Of a stretch of 64,000 nt of DNA, positions 19,961-29,980 are shown in pieces. Each line of letters starts with the position of its first letter. Within the stretch, counting starts at the first letter, position 1. A program made the position numbers and the translations under genes. Where the stretch lies: positions 31,130 through 95,129 of the forward strand of contig CAMDKS010000008.1 in assembly GCA_945900755.1 (NCBI GenBank), read 5' to 3'. The notes beneath the pieces were generated by a model. That model was given only the letters and a program-made list of their open reading frames with translations. It ran no database searches and was not told the DNA's origin. The DNA is from Bdellovibrio sp. ZAP7. Its GTDB lineage: Bacteria; Bdellovibrionota_B; Oligoflexia; Oligoflexales; RGVZ01.

Positions 19961-21286
19961 CTAATGTGTAAATGGTTCCACAAGCCAACCATCTTTCTTC
20001 CAAAATAAAAAAACCTCTCCCACTGCCGCAACAGATCCAAAGATTAGCCACGGTCTTGAATCCGCCCAATTTTTGCGACCTACTGCTTCCGCCCAAGCGC
20101 TAGCGAAGGATTCCATCATAATTCCTGGCACTCTAGAATCCTCGGCAGACCATGTCCTTGGCGAGGGAATTTGAAACCGGATTATTTCCTTAATCTTACT
20201 CTTGATTTCTGCCCAAATGCCAGCGGCGTCTTTGTCCTCTAGCACACTAATGAGGCAACAGGTTGGTTGACCTTCCGTCGACACTCCCATTTCGTCAAGG
20301 GCACGGGCTAAAGCTCTTGCCCCGTGAGGGTTATGACAGACATCGATCAATACCGTTCTTGAAATATTATTTCGTGAGATAATCAACCGCTCAAATCGTC
20401 CCTTTAACGTGACAGGACTCGGCAGTGCAGGGTCGTCGTAGTGTTTGATCACGTCTTGAAGCCGAATCTTGGCAAAGCTGGCGCCTTTTTCTAAAAATAA
20501 AAATTCCCTCATGGCCAATTGCGCCAATCTAAAATTTTTCCTCAAAAATTCTGGCCGACCATGAATGGATGCTGGTAATGGAAGGTCATCTCCGCCAACA
20601 GCAGAATTATATTCAATGATTGGAGCACCGATTTCTTGAGCTGCTTTAACAATCGTATCGTGTGCCAACGCCTCGCTTGACTCACGCCCACCCCAAATAA
20701 TAGGAACACCAGACCGCATGATGCCGGCCTTTTCACGAGCGATGCCGGATATTTCTGAGCCAAGAAATTCTTCGTGATCCATGCCAATGCTAGTGATTAC
20801 GGTGACATCACCGTCATAGACATTAACACAATCGAGTCGCCCGCCAAGGCCTACTTCGAGTACATTTAGCTCGGTCCCTTGTTCGTCAAAAATAAGGAAT
20901 GCAAGAATCGTATTGATTTCAAAAAATGTTAGATCTCTCCATAGGACTTCTGGAAGGCATTTTTTTAGTGTTTTTAGGTGAGCAATAATGATGTCATTTG
21001 AAATATCTCGATCACTGACCGTGATGCGTTCGCGAAATTCGAGCAAATGGGGCGAAGAAAATAATCCCACCCGAACTCCGCCCGCAGCAAAAAGTCGCCA
21101 CAGCATCCCGCTCGTGCTGCCCTTGCCGTTTGTTCCGGCGATCACGATGCGAGGAGTTTTCAGTCCAGGGTTGCCAAGGAAAGCCAAGGCACTACGAATG
21201 CGCTCTAGTCCAGGTTTGATGACCGTTGCGCGCTTTTCAAATAACTCAAGGATCTCACTCGGCTCAGGGCTAATGTTTTTGGACAT
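19961..21286 (-). CDS. folC: Folylpolyglutamate/dihydrofolate synthase
   Basis: VIAGTNGKGSTSGML, SSPHLLEFRERI, LEVGLGGRLDCVN, SIGMDHEEFLG. Probable ATG at 21286 (ORF extends to 21325). Confidence 0.92.
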   Translation of the reverse strand: MSKNISPEPSEILELFEKRATVIKPGLERIRSALAFLGNPGLKTPRIVIAGTNGKGSTSGMLWRLFAAGGVRVGLFSSPHLLEFRERITVSDRDISNDIIIAHLKTLKKCLPEVLWRDLTFFEINTILAFLIFDEQGTELNVLEVGLGGRLDCVNVYDGDVTVITSIGMDHEEFLGSEISGIAREKAGIMRSGVPIIWGGRESSEALAHDTIVKAAQEIGAPIIEYNSAVGGDDLPLPASIHGRPEFLRKNFRLAQLAMREFLFLEKGASFAKIRLQDVIKHYDDPALPSPVTLKGRFERLIISRNNISRTVLIDVCHNPHGARALARALDEMGVSTEGQPTCCLISVLEDKDAAGIWAEIKSKIKEIIRFQIPSPRTWSAEDSRVPGIMMESFASAWAEAVGRKNWADSRPWLIFGSVAAVGEVFLFWKKDGWLVEPFTH

Positions 21287-22139
21287 TGGCCGCCAAAATT
21301 TCAAATATTCGAGAAATGGTGACACGCATGGAATCGCGGTGGCAAATTAGGTCCAGCATTCCATGATCCAATAAGTATTCAGCTCGCTGAAACCCCTCAG
21401 GCAGTTGGGTGCGAATGGTTTGCTCGATGACTCGAGGACCAGCAAAACCGATTAGTGCATTTGGTTCACCGATATTAATATCGCCTAGCATTGCAAAACT
21501 AGCCGCAACGCCGCCTGTTGTGGGGTGGCATAAAATTGAAATATAGGGTGCTCCGGCCTCCCGCATTTTGGAAACGGCCGCACACGTTTTTGCCATTTGC
21601 ATGAGACTAATGAGTCCCTCTTGCATGCGCGCCCCGCCCGAAGAGCTTACAATAACCGCTGGCTCAAGGCTTTCGGCCGCACGTATTAATAGTCTTGCAA
21701 TTTTCTCCCCAACTACAGATCCCATGCTTCCACCCATAAACTGAAAGTCAAAGACTCCCAAATGATAAGGTCGACCATTCACGGTGGCACGTCCAGAAAC
21801 AAAGGCGTCGAATCGGCCTGTTTTTTTCTTTAGCTCGCTTAGCCGGGTGGCATAAGGCTTGCTGTCCGCAAACTTAAGCGGATCAGCACTATGGAGGTTC
21901 GTATCCATCTCAACAAACGATCCCTCGTCCACCAAACTATGAATACGATCCCATACTGCAAGCGGGTAATGATGATCACACTTAGGACATACATTTAGAT
22001 TTTCATGAAGTTCTTTGCGAAGAATGATCTCTGCACATTTAACGCATTTTTCCCACAGTCCATCGGGGGTGTCAATTCGTTCACTGATTGCAATCGGTGC
22101 TTTTTCTCTATCTAACCATGCCATGGATGGATCCTTCAC
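21270..22139 (-). CDS. accD: Acetyl-CoA carboxylase carboxyltransferase subunit beta
   Basis: Zn ribbon WEKCVKCAEIILRKELHENLNVCPKCDHHYPL; SSSGGARMQEGLISLMQMAKT; PTTGGVAASFAMLGDI. Confidence 0.97.
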   Translation of the reverse strand: MKDPSMAWLDREKAPIAISERIDTPDGLWEKCVKCAEIILRKELHENLNVCPKCDHHYPLAVWDRIHSLVDEGSFVEMDTNLHSADPLKFADSKPYATRLSELKKKTGRFDAFVSGRATVNGRPYHLGVFDFQFMGGSMGSVVGEKIARLLIRAAESLEPAVIVSSSGGARMQEGLISLMQMAKTCAAVSKMREAGAPYISILCHPTTGGVAASFAMLGDINIGEPNALIGFAGPRVIEQTIRTQLPEGFQRAEYLLDHGMLDLICHRDSMRVTISRIFEILAANVQKH

Positions 22140-22463
22140 AAGTCGGGCTCATTTATAGGAGCAATTAGGTGGCGAGGGTAACTCGTTCCTTATTATGCGT
22201 CAACCGCAGGCCCAATAACGCAGTCGTAGTTTTTTTAAAGGGCCCTAAAAAAATTATTGCAATCATCAGAATTGCTGATATGCTCCTAATTAAATAACAT
22301 TAGAAGTGCAGTTTCCGTAATTTATTCTGAGTCTTATCCTAACGATTCATCCTGTCAAAATATCCAATCGAGTATTCGATGGAAGTGGCTTGCTAGGGTC
22401 AGGTAAGGAGCGAATTGCGGCCAGTGTCTCCAGAAGTCTTTAATCCAAGGAAGGGATATAAGA

Positions 22464-22745
22464 ATGCTCTGCTCACGTTGCCCCCATCATGTTCGCCATG
22501 GCCATCTGGCCGAAGATCGAAAAACCATTGAATTTAAAGACCGCTGCGGCCTAAAAATGCGCCAAGGCAAAGAGGAAGCCTGTGATAAGGTTCCTTTTCA
22601 AAAAGGCTTTAACTACATGGAATGCGATGTGTATCACGTTACTTTCAAAAGTACTGGTCAACGCAACGATTGTATTCCAACCAGTGACTTCCAATTTTCT
22701 GACTCTTTAAGCAGCACTCCGCTCGCCGAGATGGAATTGCTTTGA
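22464..22745 (+). CDS. Small Cys/His-rich protein, probable metal-binding
   Basis: MLCSRCPHHVRHGH...DRCGLK...EEACDK...YMECDVYHV...NDC. SD-like AGGAAGG upstream. Confidence 0.6.
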   Translation: MLCSRCPHHVRHGHLAEDRKTIEFKDRCGLKMRQGKEEACDKVPFQKGFNYMECDVYHVTFKSTGQRNDCIPTSDFQFSDSLSSTPLAEMELL

Positions 22746-22779
22746 CGAGCTAAGCGCAGACCACTAAAGTCTGGCGCTT

Positions 22780-23568
22780 ATGGTTAAAGTCACTACATGG
22801 AATGTAAATTCAGTAAATTCACGTCTAGAACGTATTCAAGCGTTTTTAGCACGCGAGGCTCCTGATTATTTGTGCTTACAAGAACTCAAATGCGTCGATG
22901 AAAAATTTCCTACCGAAGCTTTTCATAGCTGCGGCTATGAGTCTGCAATATTTGGACAAAAAGCATATAATGGCGTCGCAGTTCTTTCAAAAAAGCCTGT
23001 GGAGATCTTGTTTAAGAATTTTGACGACGACCCTTCCGATCTACAGTCTCGTACAATTACCGTACGCACCAATCACGGCTTCGACTTAATAAGTGCTTAT
23101 GTACCGAATGGACAGGCGTTCGGCAGCGAAAAATATGCCTATAAAATGCTATGGCTCAAACGTGCAAAGTTGTTTTTGGCTCGACACTGGAAACCAAGCT
23201 CACCACTTGTTCTCGTAGGGGATTTCAATATTGCTCCCGAGGATCGCGACGTTTATGATCCTGTTGCCTGGAAGGATCACATCCATTGCTCTACTGACGA
23301 GCGAAATGCGCTGGCTGAATTAACCGCCTTTGGTTTGATCGATACTTTTCGGATGCATGAACAGGGGGCGAATCTCTTTTCATGGTGGGATTATCGTGAA
23401 ATGTCGTTTATGCGAAATAAGGGTCTTCGCATTGATTTAATTTACTGCACCCCACCCACTGCTGCAAAATGTCGAAGCGTGATGATCGATCGCGATGAGC
23501 GGCGAGGAGAAAAACCTTCGGACCACGCTCCCGTATCAGCTGTTTTTGACGTCCCTTTAGAAAACTAA
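22780..23568 (+). CDS. xthA: Exodeoxyribonuclease III
   Basis: TTWNVNSVNSRLERIQAFL, LCLQELKC, VLVGDFNIAPEDRDVYDP, GLRIDLIYCT, SDHAPV. Confidence 0.96.
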   Translation: MVKVTTWNVNSVNSRLERIQAFLAREAPDYLCLQELKCVDEKFPTEAFHSCGYESAIFGQKAYNGVAVLSKKPVEILFKNFDDDPSDLQSRTITVRTNHGFDLISAYVPNGQAFGSEKYAYKMLWLKRAKLFLARHWKPSSPLVLVGDFNIAPEDRDVYDPVAWKDHIHCSTDERNALAELTAFGLIDTFRMHEQGANLFSWWDYREMSFMRNKGLRIDLIYCTPPTAAKCRSVMIDRDERRGEKPSDHAPVSAVFDVPLEN

Positions 23569-23612
23569 ATATTGAACGCATTGTTTTGCGACTACATCGG
23601 AGAAAGCACCAA

Positions 23613-26045
23613 GTGACCACAAAAAATTCTAATTCTACACCCGCGAGTAACTTGGGTGGACCAGCCCCCAGCCTGACAAAAAGCCAGGTGCTAAAAGACT
23701 ACGGGGTGATTACCCTTAGCCGACAAGCAAGCTTAGTTGGGCGCAAGGAAGTATTAAACGGAAAAGCAAAATTCGGAATCTTTGGCGACGGCAAAGAGCT
23801 GGCTCAAGTGGCCATGGCTCATGCCTTTAAAAATGGTGACTGGCGTTCTGGGTACTACCGCGATCAAACCGTCATGATGGCCGTCGGAGGGTTAACGGTT
23901 AAGCAATTTTTTGCCCAATTATTTGCCGACACTGATGTAACGCATGAGCCCGCAAGTGCTGGTCGGCAGATGAACAATCATTTTGCGACACGGTTGATTG
24001 ATGATCAGGGGCAGTGGCTCGATCAGTTGGCACAACCCAACACGTCGTCTGACATCTCGCCAACAGGAGGCCAAATGGCTCGACTCGTTGGCCTAGCGTA
24101 TGCTTCGAAGCTCTATCGTGGCAATAAGCGTCTAAGTGGACAAACCAAGTTCACTCACGCAGGCAATGAGATTGCCTTTGGAACGATTGGCAATGCGTCG
24201 ACTTCTGAGGGTCTTTTTTGGGAGGCCATGAACGCTGCCGGTGTTCTCCAAATCCCAATGCTTATGAGTGTATGGGATGATGCCTATGGCATTTCTGTTC
24301 ACGCAAAATATCAAACCACCAAACAATCGATCTCAAAGATTATGGCTGGTTTTAACTACGAAACGGATCTCAAAGGCATTGCCCTGCATGTGGTGAAGGG
24401 GTGGGATTACGAAGCCTTAGTGGCCACCTATCTAAAAGCCGCAGAGGCTTGTAGGCGAGATCACATTCCTCAGCTTGTCCATGTCATCGAAATGACCCAG
24501 CCTCAGGGTCACTCCACGTCGGGCAGTCACGAACGCTACAAAAGTAAAGAGCGCCTGCAGTGGGAAGAAGAATTTGACTGTGTCGCACGAATGAGGGCCT
24601 GGATTATTTCGACCGGTATTGCAACGGCCGCCGAGGTGCAAAAAATTGACGACGAATCCCTAAAATCTGTAGAAACAGCCAAAAATGAGGCTTGGACCGA
24701 CTACCTTCGGCCCCTTGAAAAAGAACGGGACGATGCCGTCAACATCTTAGAAGCGGTCGGAGCTAGCACCGGAAAGGAAGACATTTGTCAGAGGGCTGTT
24801 CAAGAACTTCGTCGGCAGCCGGCCTTATTTAGACGCAACGTCCAAAGTTTACTCAAGCGCGTTTTGTTTCAAATGAATGATATTTCCCAAGATGACAAAC
24901 GGACTTTGCTTCGATTTATTGAGCGCCACGAGGCTGTAAACCAACGCCGTTATTCCAGTCATTTATTTAGCGAAACAAACCGCTCTGCACTGTTAGTCAA
25001 GGACGTTAGCCCCAAATACTCGGCTACTAGTGAAAAAGTGGACGGGCGGCAAGTGATTCAAAAATTTTTTGATACTGCCATCAGTCGAGATCCGCGAATT
25101 TTTATTTGTGGAGAAGACGTGGGTCAACTTGGTGGCGTGAATTTGGAATTTGAAGGCCTGCAAGAAAAATTTGGAGAATTGACGGTCACCGATACCGGCA
25201 TTCGTGAGGCCACTATATTTGGACAAGGTATTGGCGCTGCTATGCGTGGACTAAGGCCTATCGCTGACATTCAATATCTAGATTATCTACTTTATTGTTT
25301 TCAGGGTATGAGCGACGACCTCGCAACGTTGCACTACCGAACGGCTGGCGGTCAAATAGCTCCCATAATCGTTAGGACTAAAGGTCACCGGCTTGAGGGG
25401 GTTTGGCATAGTGGCTCTCCCATGGGAACAATCATAAATGGTGTTCGTGGAGTTCACGTTTGTGTGCCTCGCAATATGGTTCAGGCGGCAGGCATGTACA
25501 ATACACTTCTTCAAGGCGACGATCCCGCTCTCGTGATCGAAGTTTTGAACGGCTACCGGCTAAAAGAAACAATTCCAGACAACCTTGGTGACTATACGGT
25601 GCCACTTGGAGTGCCAGAGATTCTCCACGAAGGTACAGACGTGACGTTGGTTACTTATGGTGCATGTATTCGCATTGCACAGGAGGCGATGAAGCTTCTC
25701 GAGGATATTGGGATTAGTGTGGAATTAATGGACGTGCAAACTTTATTGCCGTTTGACCGGTTTGGAAAAATTGGTGAATCCTTGGCCAAAACGAATGCTC
25801 TCGTTTGCATGGACGAGGATGTTCCTGGGGGGGCATCTGCTTTCATGTTGCAACAAATTTTGGAAGATCAGAAATCTTATGACCGCTTAGATGCGGCTCC
25901 ACGTACATTAACGTCAAAGGCCCACCGTGCGGCCTATGCCTCAGATGGCGACTACTACTCGAAGCCAAATGCAGAAGATGTTTTCGAATTAATTTACTCC
26001 ATGATGCATGAACGCTCTCCGTCGCGTTATCCAAGTCTTCGATAA
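23613..26045 (+). CDS. Fused alpha/beta E1 component of a 2-oxoacid (branched-chain-type) dehydrogenase, ThDP-dependent
   Basis: E1-alpha half (HAGNEIAFGTIGNASTSEGLFWEAMNAAGVLQIPMLMSVWDDAYGISV) and E1-beta half (GEDVGQLGGVNLEF, DTGIREATIFGQGIGAAMRGLRPIADIQYLDY). GTG at 23613 preceded by GGAGAAAG; ORF track starts at 23586. Confidence 0.9.
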   Translation: MTTKNSNSTPASNLGGPAPSLTKSQVLKDYGVITLSRQASLVGRKEVLNGKAKFGIFGDGKELAQVAMAHAFKNGDWRSGYYRDQTVMMAVGGLTVKQFFAQLFADTDVTHEPASAGRQMNNHFATRLIDDQGQWLDQLAQPNTSSDISPTGGQMARLVGLAYASKLYRGNKRLSGQTKFTHAGNEIAFGTIGNASTSEGLFWEAMNAAGVLQIPMLMSVWDDAYGISVHAKYQTTKQSISKIMAGFNYETDLKGIALHVVKGWDYEALVATYLKAAEACRRDHIPQLVHVIEMTQPQGHSTSGSHERYKSKERLQWEEEFDCVARMRAWIISTGIATAAEVQKIDDESLKSVETAKNEAWTDYLRPLEKERDDAVNILEAVGASTGKEDICQRAVQELRRQPALFRRNVQSLLKRVLFQMNDISQDDKRTLLRFIERHEAVNQRRYSSHLFSETNRSALLVKDVSPKYSATSEKVDGRQVIQKFFDTAISRDPRIFICGEDVGQLGGVNLEFEGLQEKFGELTVTDTGIREATIFGQGIGAAMRGLRPIADIQYLDYLLYCFQGMSDDLATLHYRTAGGQIAPIIVRTKGHRLEGVWHSGSPMGTIINGVRGVHVCVPRNMVQAAGMYNTLLQGDDPALVIEVLNGYRLKETIPDNLGDYTVPLGVPEILHEGTDVTLVTYGACIRIAQEAMKLLEDIGISVELMDVQTLLPFDRFGKIGESLAKTNALVCMDEDVPGGASAFMLQQILEDQKSYDRLDAAPRTLTSKAHRAAYASDGDYYSKPNAEDVFELIYSMMHERSPSRYPSLR

Positions 26046-26106
26046 ATAATTGTAACTAAATGTTCAAATCAGTGTTTCAATAAGTGAGAACTAGTCAGGA
26101 AGAATT

Positions 26107-26691
26107 ATGGCAAAACTATATTTTAGGTATGGTGCGGTTGGCTCCGCAAAAACACTAAACCTTTTGGCTGTGACACATAATTATCAGCAACAAAAAAAAT
26201 CGGTTTTTCTAATGAAGCCTAAACTTGACGATCGTTTTGGTAGTCAGGATGTTTCGTCAAGAGCTGGTCTTAGCAAAAGGGCCGACATGCTTCTTTCTGA
26301 CGATACGGTGCTCGACCCAGAGCTATTAAAGGGTAAGGATTGTATTTTAGTAGATGAAGCGCAGTTTCTTAGCAAATCGGTCATTGATCAGTTTCGGACG
26401 ATTGCGACGGTGCAAAACATACCGATTATCTGTTATGGGCTGCGTACAGATTTCCGCGGCACCCTGTTTGAGGGCAGTAAGCGTCTTTTTGAAGTGTCCG
26501 ATTCCCTAGAGGAGATTAAGACCACCTGTGCGTTCTGTAATCGTAAGGCCATTTTCAATCTCAAACTCATAGATGGCAAAGCTAGTTTAACTGGACCGAC
26601 CATTGAACTTGGGGCTGAGGAAAAGTATCTGCCGGCCTGTTCCAAATGCTACAGATTACAAATTGAGCAGCAGTATGTTGCAACAGTGTAA
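26107..26691 (+). CDS. tdk: Thymidine kinase
   Basis: P-loop YGAVGSAKTLNLL, DEAQFLSK, zinc Cys pairs CAFCNRKA and CSKCYR. Confidence 0.93.
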   Translation: MAKLYFRYGAVGSAKTLNLLAVTHNYQQQKKSVFLMKPKLDDRFGSQDVSSRAGLSKRADMLLSDDTVLDPELLKGKDCILVDEAQFLSKSVIDQFRTIATVQNIPIICYGLRTDFRGTLFEGSKRLFEVSDSLEEIKTTCAFCNRKAIFNLKLIDGKASLTGPTIELGAEEKYLPACSKCYRLQIEQQYVATV

Positions 26692-26843
26692 AAAGTATTC
26701 GGCTCGTTTGAGACGTTCTTAATCATGGTTAGCAGACTGTGATTAGTGGTCGCTTTTTTAATTGCATTAATTTTAAGAATTAGTTAACTCTGTCCCAGAA
26801 TTCTCTGACGTGAACAGGTAAAACTAGTAAATGAGAAATATTA

Positions 26844-27335
26844 ATGCGCTTTAACTTATTGATGATTATAGCAGTACTTTCCGTCCAGACCGTCTCCACT
26901 CCCCGGGTGGTTGCAAGCAATTTTCAAGAAGTCTATACAGCGGCCAAAAATATTTTGTCTGGAAAAAAATTCAAGAATGAAGAAGGCACGATACTATCCT
27001 TTGGCGAAGTTCAGTTGATCGCTGGATCTGCCGCAGCTTTTCTTCCTGTCACCATCGAATCGGTAGATGGCAATAAACTAAGCCATTTGGAATTTATCGA
27101 CAGAGACGGCGTTCAAATTCGCATGAGCAAAATTGTTCAAGCTCAGGTTGAAAACACATTTGCTATAACTGTTTCCGCGCCATACAATGTTTTGAGCATT
27201 CGTCCGCTTGACACAGATAACGTGGAATTCCTAAGCCGTGACTGCGTCTACAAAAAGAATGAGGACATTCATGTCTGCTATATCAAAACAAAAGTTGGCG
27301 GCGAAGTGTACTCTAGCGTTTACACAGAATTCTAA
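26844..27335 (+). CDS. Small secreted hypothetical protein
   Basis: N-terminal signal peptide MRFNLLMIIAVLSVQTVSTPRVVAS; no recognised family. Confidence 0.55.
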   Translation: MRFNLLMIIAVLSVQTVSTPRVVASNFQEVYTAAKNILSGKKFKNEEGTILSFGEVQLIAGSAAAFLPVTIESVDGNKLSHLEFIDRDGVQIRMSKIVQAQVENTFAITVSAPYNVLSIRPLDTDNVEFLSRDCVYKKNEDIHVCYIKTKVGGEVYSSVYTEF

Positions 27336-27339
27336 TATC

Positions 27340-27966
27340 GTGATTTGTCCAACACCTTGCGTGCTCGTTTTTGATCTCGGCAAAGTGCTCATTGATTTTG
27401 ATCTTAATCGTGCGGTCGAGCAAGTGTCCAAAGCAGCTGACCTACCAGCTCATTTAGTCAAAAAATTTCTGTTCGATGATGGCCTTGAATATCAATTTGA
27501 GGCGGGAGCCTTTGATTTTTTGACGTTGCACAAACGGTTTGAAGCCCACTTCAATCTGAGCATTAGTCGCGAAGTACTGGCCTTTGCTGCGTCCGATGTG
27601 TTTACACCAATGCCTGCAAGCATTCAATTTTTGCAAGTACTTCGCCAAAAATACAAAGCTAAAATCCCCTTCGTTTTGCTTTCGAATACCAATGAAATTC
27701 ATTGGGACTACATTGAAAAAAACTGGCAGGTCTCCCAGTGGTTTGATCATGTGATCTTGTCGTTTAAAGTAAAATCAATGAAACCAAGTCCGGAAATATA
27801 CCAAGAAGTGGCTCGAATGACGGGGCAAGCGCCTGAGACGTGTTTTTTTGTCGACGATATTCTCGCAAATGTTGAGGGGGCTCGCCGCGAACGCCTTGAT
27901 GCTGTGCTGTTTTCTGGTGTTGATTCATTATCCCAAGATCTTTTGCGGCGGGGAATTTTTATTTAG
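27340..27966 (+). CDS. HAD-superfamily hydrolase
   Basis: VLVFDLGKVLIDFD motif I, LLSNTNE motif II, K in FKVKSMKPSPEIY, FVDDILANVEGA. Probable GTG start at 27340 rather than the ORF start at 27238. Confidence 0.88.
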   Translation: MICPTPCVLVFDLGKVLIDFDLNRAVEQVSKAADLPAHLVKKFLFDDGLEYQFEAGAFDFLTLHKRFEAHFNLSISREVLAFAASDVFTPMPASIQFLQVLRQKYKAKIPFVLLSNTNEIHWDYIEKNWQVSQWFDHVILSFKVKSMKPSPEIYQEVARMTGQAPETCFFVDDILANVEGARRERLDAVLFSGVDSLSQDLLRRGIFI

Positions 27967-28250
27967 CAGCGAATTAAAACTCTTCAACGAATTGGCGCTT
28001 GGATTCGTCCATTCAGCTCAGCCCTTTTTTTGACTACTCCGCCAATAGTTTTAAGGCATTAATATTATTGCTACTATTTGATTTGTTGGTTTATTGTACA
28101 ACCGACGAAGGCTACCGCCTGACTGCAACCGACTAAAATAACTACTGATTAAAATTAACCCTCAAAGTATTCGAAGTGTCACAGAGACCTTGCTACCTTA
28201 CTTATAAGCAATCAAGACCTCGTTATTTTTCTCCTAGAGAGTAAACCCAT

Positions 28251-28530
28251 GAACTTGATTGTGCCTGTTGTACCCACAATAGGAAGCGGATCTTTGTCAT
28301 TTTAGATTTCGATTAAACCAAAGTGAGGCGAGGCTTCTTTGCTCAATTGCCGCTTCCTGTGCTCCATTAGGAGGACCCCTCCAATTTGCCTCTGGCTTTC
28401 CAGAGGCGTCACAGCCGATGACTTCTCACTTTGCGAAATTTAGGATGATGCCCCAGTAGCCGGGGCCGGTGACCTCCAGATTAGTGGATGCACCGGCTCT
28501 TCCTCCCTCTGAAATCAGGCTCCTTTAACC
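28251..28530. ncRNA. Candidate structured non-coding RNA, class and strand unassigned
   Basis: Multiple perfectly complementary segments: 28258-63/28275-80, 28281-89/28350-58 (9 bp), 28319-27/28425-33 (9 bp), 28370-74/28378-82, 28388-95/28400-07 (8 bp), 28450-54/28462-66, 28466-71/28491-96. They lie in an ORF-poor gap. Confidence 0.55.
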
Positions 28531-28709
28531 AAAAGCTGCCAAAAAATGCTTTGAAATATAACAGGAATTGCCCAAGCGGCGGCCGCAAGGTTGCGGTAAC
28601 GCATTGAAATTAATCATTAAAAATAATTATTTTGATTATTTAACAACCTCGCCTCAAGTCTTTTTGTAGCCCTCCGAAGCCATCTAGGATGTTTTGATAG
28701 GAGGCCATC

Positions 28710-29207
28710 ATGACAAATTCATTCTTAGAAGATACCGTACTCACAGATAGCCTGACAGCCGAGTCTAATCGCGGGAAATCGCTGTTTGAACGCTTTGGCG
28801 GCAGGGCAACTCTTGAACGCGTTCACATTATCTTCTACGACAAGCTTTATGCGCACCCGTGGCTGAGCTCATTTTTTATCGGCATCAATCAAAAGCTTAT
28901 TGAAAACCAACAATCAGATTTCTTTTCACAGCTAACGGGTGGACCGAAAAACTATAGCGGCCGAATGCCGCAGCATGCTCATGCCCATATTTTTATTTCC
29001 GAAGAGCTTTTTCTCGTACGACACGAACTATTAAAGGAATCTCTCATCGAAGGCCGAGTGACGTCACCCGAGCTAGAAGAATGGTTAAAAATAGACATGG
29101 CATTCAAAAGAGTACTATCCAAACAATCACCTCGTGACTGCCAAAAGCGTTATGTCGACGAAGATATCGCGGTGATCCCTGATCCACATTCCCGCAAGGC
29201 CTCATAG
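28710..29207 (+). CDS. Truncated hemoglobin (2/2 globin)
   Basis: SLFERFGGRATLERVHIIFYDKLYAHPWLSSFF ... LTGGPKNYSGRMPQHAHAHIFISEELFLVRHELL, a typical trHb pattern. Confidence 0.85.
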   Translation: MTNSFLEDTVLTDSLTAESNRGKSLFERFGGRATLERVHIIFYDKLYAHPWLSSFFIGINQKLIENQQSDFFSQLTGGPKNYSGRMPQHAHAHIFISEELFLVRHELLKESLIEGRVTSPELEEWLKIDMAFKRVLSKQSPRDCQKRYVDEDIAVIPDPHSRKAS

Positions 29208-29380
29208 GGCGTTGGGGATGTTAACAGCCAGTGCTGGAAAAAGATTGGAGTTTCGACTACATGCAACTGAATTCTAACCTTAACCTCAGAATTTCAGCAA
29301 CAAACGAAGTTTTTTGACATGCTCATCCATAAAGCGACTCGTACGAGAGAGAAATAAAATCGTTGTTACAGGTCCTGAAT

Positions 29381-29980
29381 TTACGCAGCTCGTCCCGCCG
29401 TGGCAAAACGAATTAGGCGCTCAAACTCGCCTGTATCTGCTTGACGCAGCGCGGCCAGGTACTCCTTCCTATCAATAGAATCACCGACCAAGGTGTCTCG
29501 GGCGCCCCAAGAAAGAGGTGGTTGTTTTAGGTATTCGAGATACATGTCGGCCGTTAGACGACTTACCCGACCATTGCCGTTTGGGAATGGATGAATAGAG
29601 ACAAGACGGTGATGAAACCTGATAGCTGTCTCAATCGGTTGAAACGTTTTGTGCTGTTCCCAGTAGATTACGTCATCACATAATTTCTTAAGTTCTTCGG
29701 GAATCTCGTGCCAAGACACGCCAAAGTTTGTTTCGTGTTGTCGAAATTTCCCTGCCCACCTCCACGTTAGATCAAACATCTTCTTATGAAGAAACTTGAT
29801 ACCTTCTATACTAACAAGTTCACGCTTCAGCTTTCGACTCTTGCTCGCCCAAACTACTGCAATTTGAATATTGGTTTGTTCGAACTCGTTAAGTTCGCTT
29901 TGAAGTGTGAGACGTGGGATCAAACCTTTGGCAGCATCTGGATTTAAAGGAGTTACTCCTTCAGGATACTTAATCTCCAT
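29381..29980 (-). CDS. Fic-domain protein, 'mobile mystery protein B' type
   Basis: HPFPNGNGRVSR Fic core; overall layout as in the mobile mystery B family; paired with an Xre-like partner. Confidence 0.85.
   Translation of the reverse strand: MEIKYPEGVTPLNPDAAKGLIPRLTLQSELNEFEQTNIQIAVVWASKSRKLKRELVSIEGIKFLHKKMFDLTWRWAGKFRQHETNFGVSWHEIPEELKKLCDDVIYWEQHKTFQPIETAIRFHHRLVSIHPFPNGNGRVSRLTADMYLEYLKQPPLSWGARDTLVGDSIDRKEYLAALRQADTGEFERLIRFATAGRAA

Noticed and set aside
19961-22139. accD-folC adjacency
   Set aside because: A known common arrangement (for example in E. coli); not noteworthy.
28251-28530. Assignment of the structured region as RNase P, tmRNA, SRP, 6S or a c-di-GMP riboswitch
   Set aside because: None of the conserved signature strings I know for these RNAs was found on either strand; left unassigned.
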